Origin: Acidobacteriota bacterium
GTDB lineage: Bacteria; Acidobacteriota; Terriglobia; Terriglobales; Acidobacteriaceae
Length of the DNA: 6,137 nucleotides
NCBI GenBank assembly: GCA_021799405.1
Contig: JAJZAL010000292.1
Span: 1 to 6,137, forward strand
Direction: 5' to 3'
Positions 6,135 to 6,137 of this stretch are shown here, in pieces. A program made the translations under genes and the position numbers. The notes below the pieces were generated by a model. The model was not told the DNA's origin. It searched no databases and saw only the letters and a list, made by a program, of their open reading frames with translations. Numbering within the stretch: position 1 is the first letter of the stretch; each line of letters starts with the position of its first letter.

Positions 6135-6137
6135 ATG
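6135..6137 (+). CDS. Start codon of a gene running off the right edge
   Basis: Only the ATG is visible. The call rests on the strong Shine-Dalgarno at 6124-6131 with ideal spacing. The product cannot be inferred. The gene is codirectional with the DUF421 gene, 172 bp downstream of its stop. Confidence 0.6.

Noticed and set aside
1..6137. CRISPR, mobile element, tRNA, toxin-antitoxin or defence system
   Set aside because: No spaced direct repeats, transposase, tRNA-like folds or small paired genes were found; the inverted repeats seen do not bound a coding unit.

Overview
The window is GC-rich bacterial chromosomal DNA. It carries one complete and one truncated surface beta-propeller lipoprotein, a secreted M13 zinc metallopeptidase, a DUF421/YetF-type inner-membrane protein, and the first codon of another gene at the right edge. 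Paired YVTN/lactonase-like propeller lipoproteins next to a neprilysin-type peptidase, with Sec and lipoprotein signals and GC-rich coding bias, would fit Acidobacteriota (Terriglobia). That placement is inferred from gene style alone; no rRNA or other marker gene is present.

Layout: bases 1-1127 (minus) hold the N-terminal 375 residues of a propeller lipoprotein whose 3' end lies outside the window. Bases 1128-1300 are a spacer dense in inverted repeats. Bases 1301-2620 (minus) encode a full-length paralogous propeller lipoprotein. Bases 2621-3026 are a 406-bp non-coding spacer with a probable promoter region near the lipoprotein gene and a long hairpin just after the peptidase stop codon. 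Bases 3027-5111 (minus) encode the M13 metallopeptidase. Bases 5112-5374 separate it from the divergently transcribed DUF421 gene (5375-5962, plus). That gene ends in a 15-bp tandem duplication that overlaps its stop codon and feeds a hairpin. Bases 5963-6134 are a leader ending in a near-perfect Shine-Dalgarno, with an ATG as the last three bases.

The three minus-strand products are all predicted to be exported, two as lipoproteins and one to the periplasm, so the left four-fifths of the window looks like an envelope or extracytoplasmic locus. The gaps (173 and 406 bp) are too wide to claim a single operon. No CRISPR array, insertion sequence, tRNA, rRNA, phage gene, toxin-antitoxin pair or defence cassette is visible. 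The protein-coding content is ordinary. The least explained material is in the spacers: an interlocking pair of inverted repeats at 1181-1253, a long wobble-tolerant hairpin at 2971-3020, and the duplicated hairpin arm at 5952-5990.
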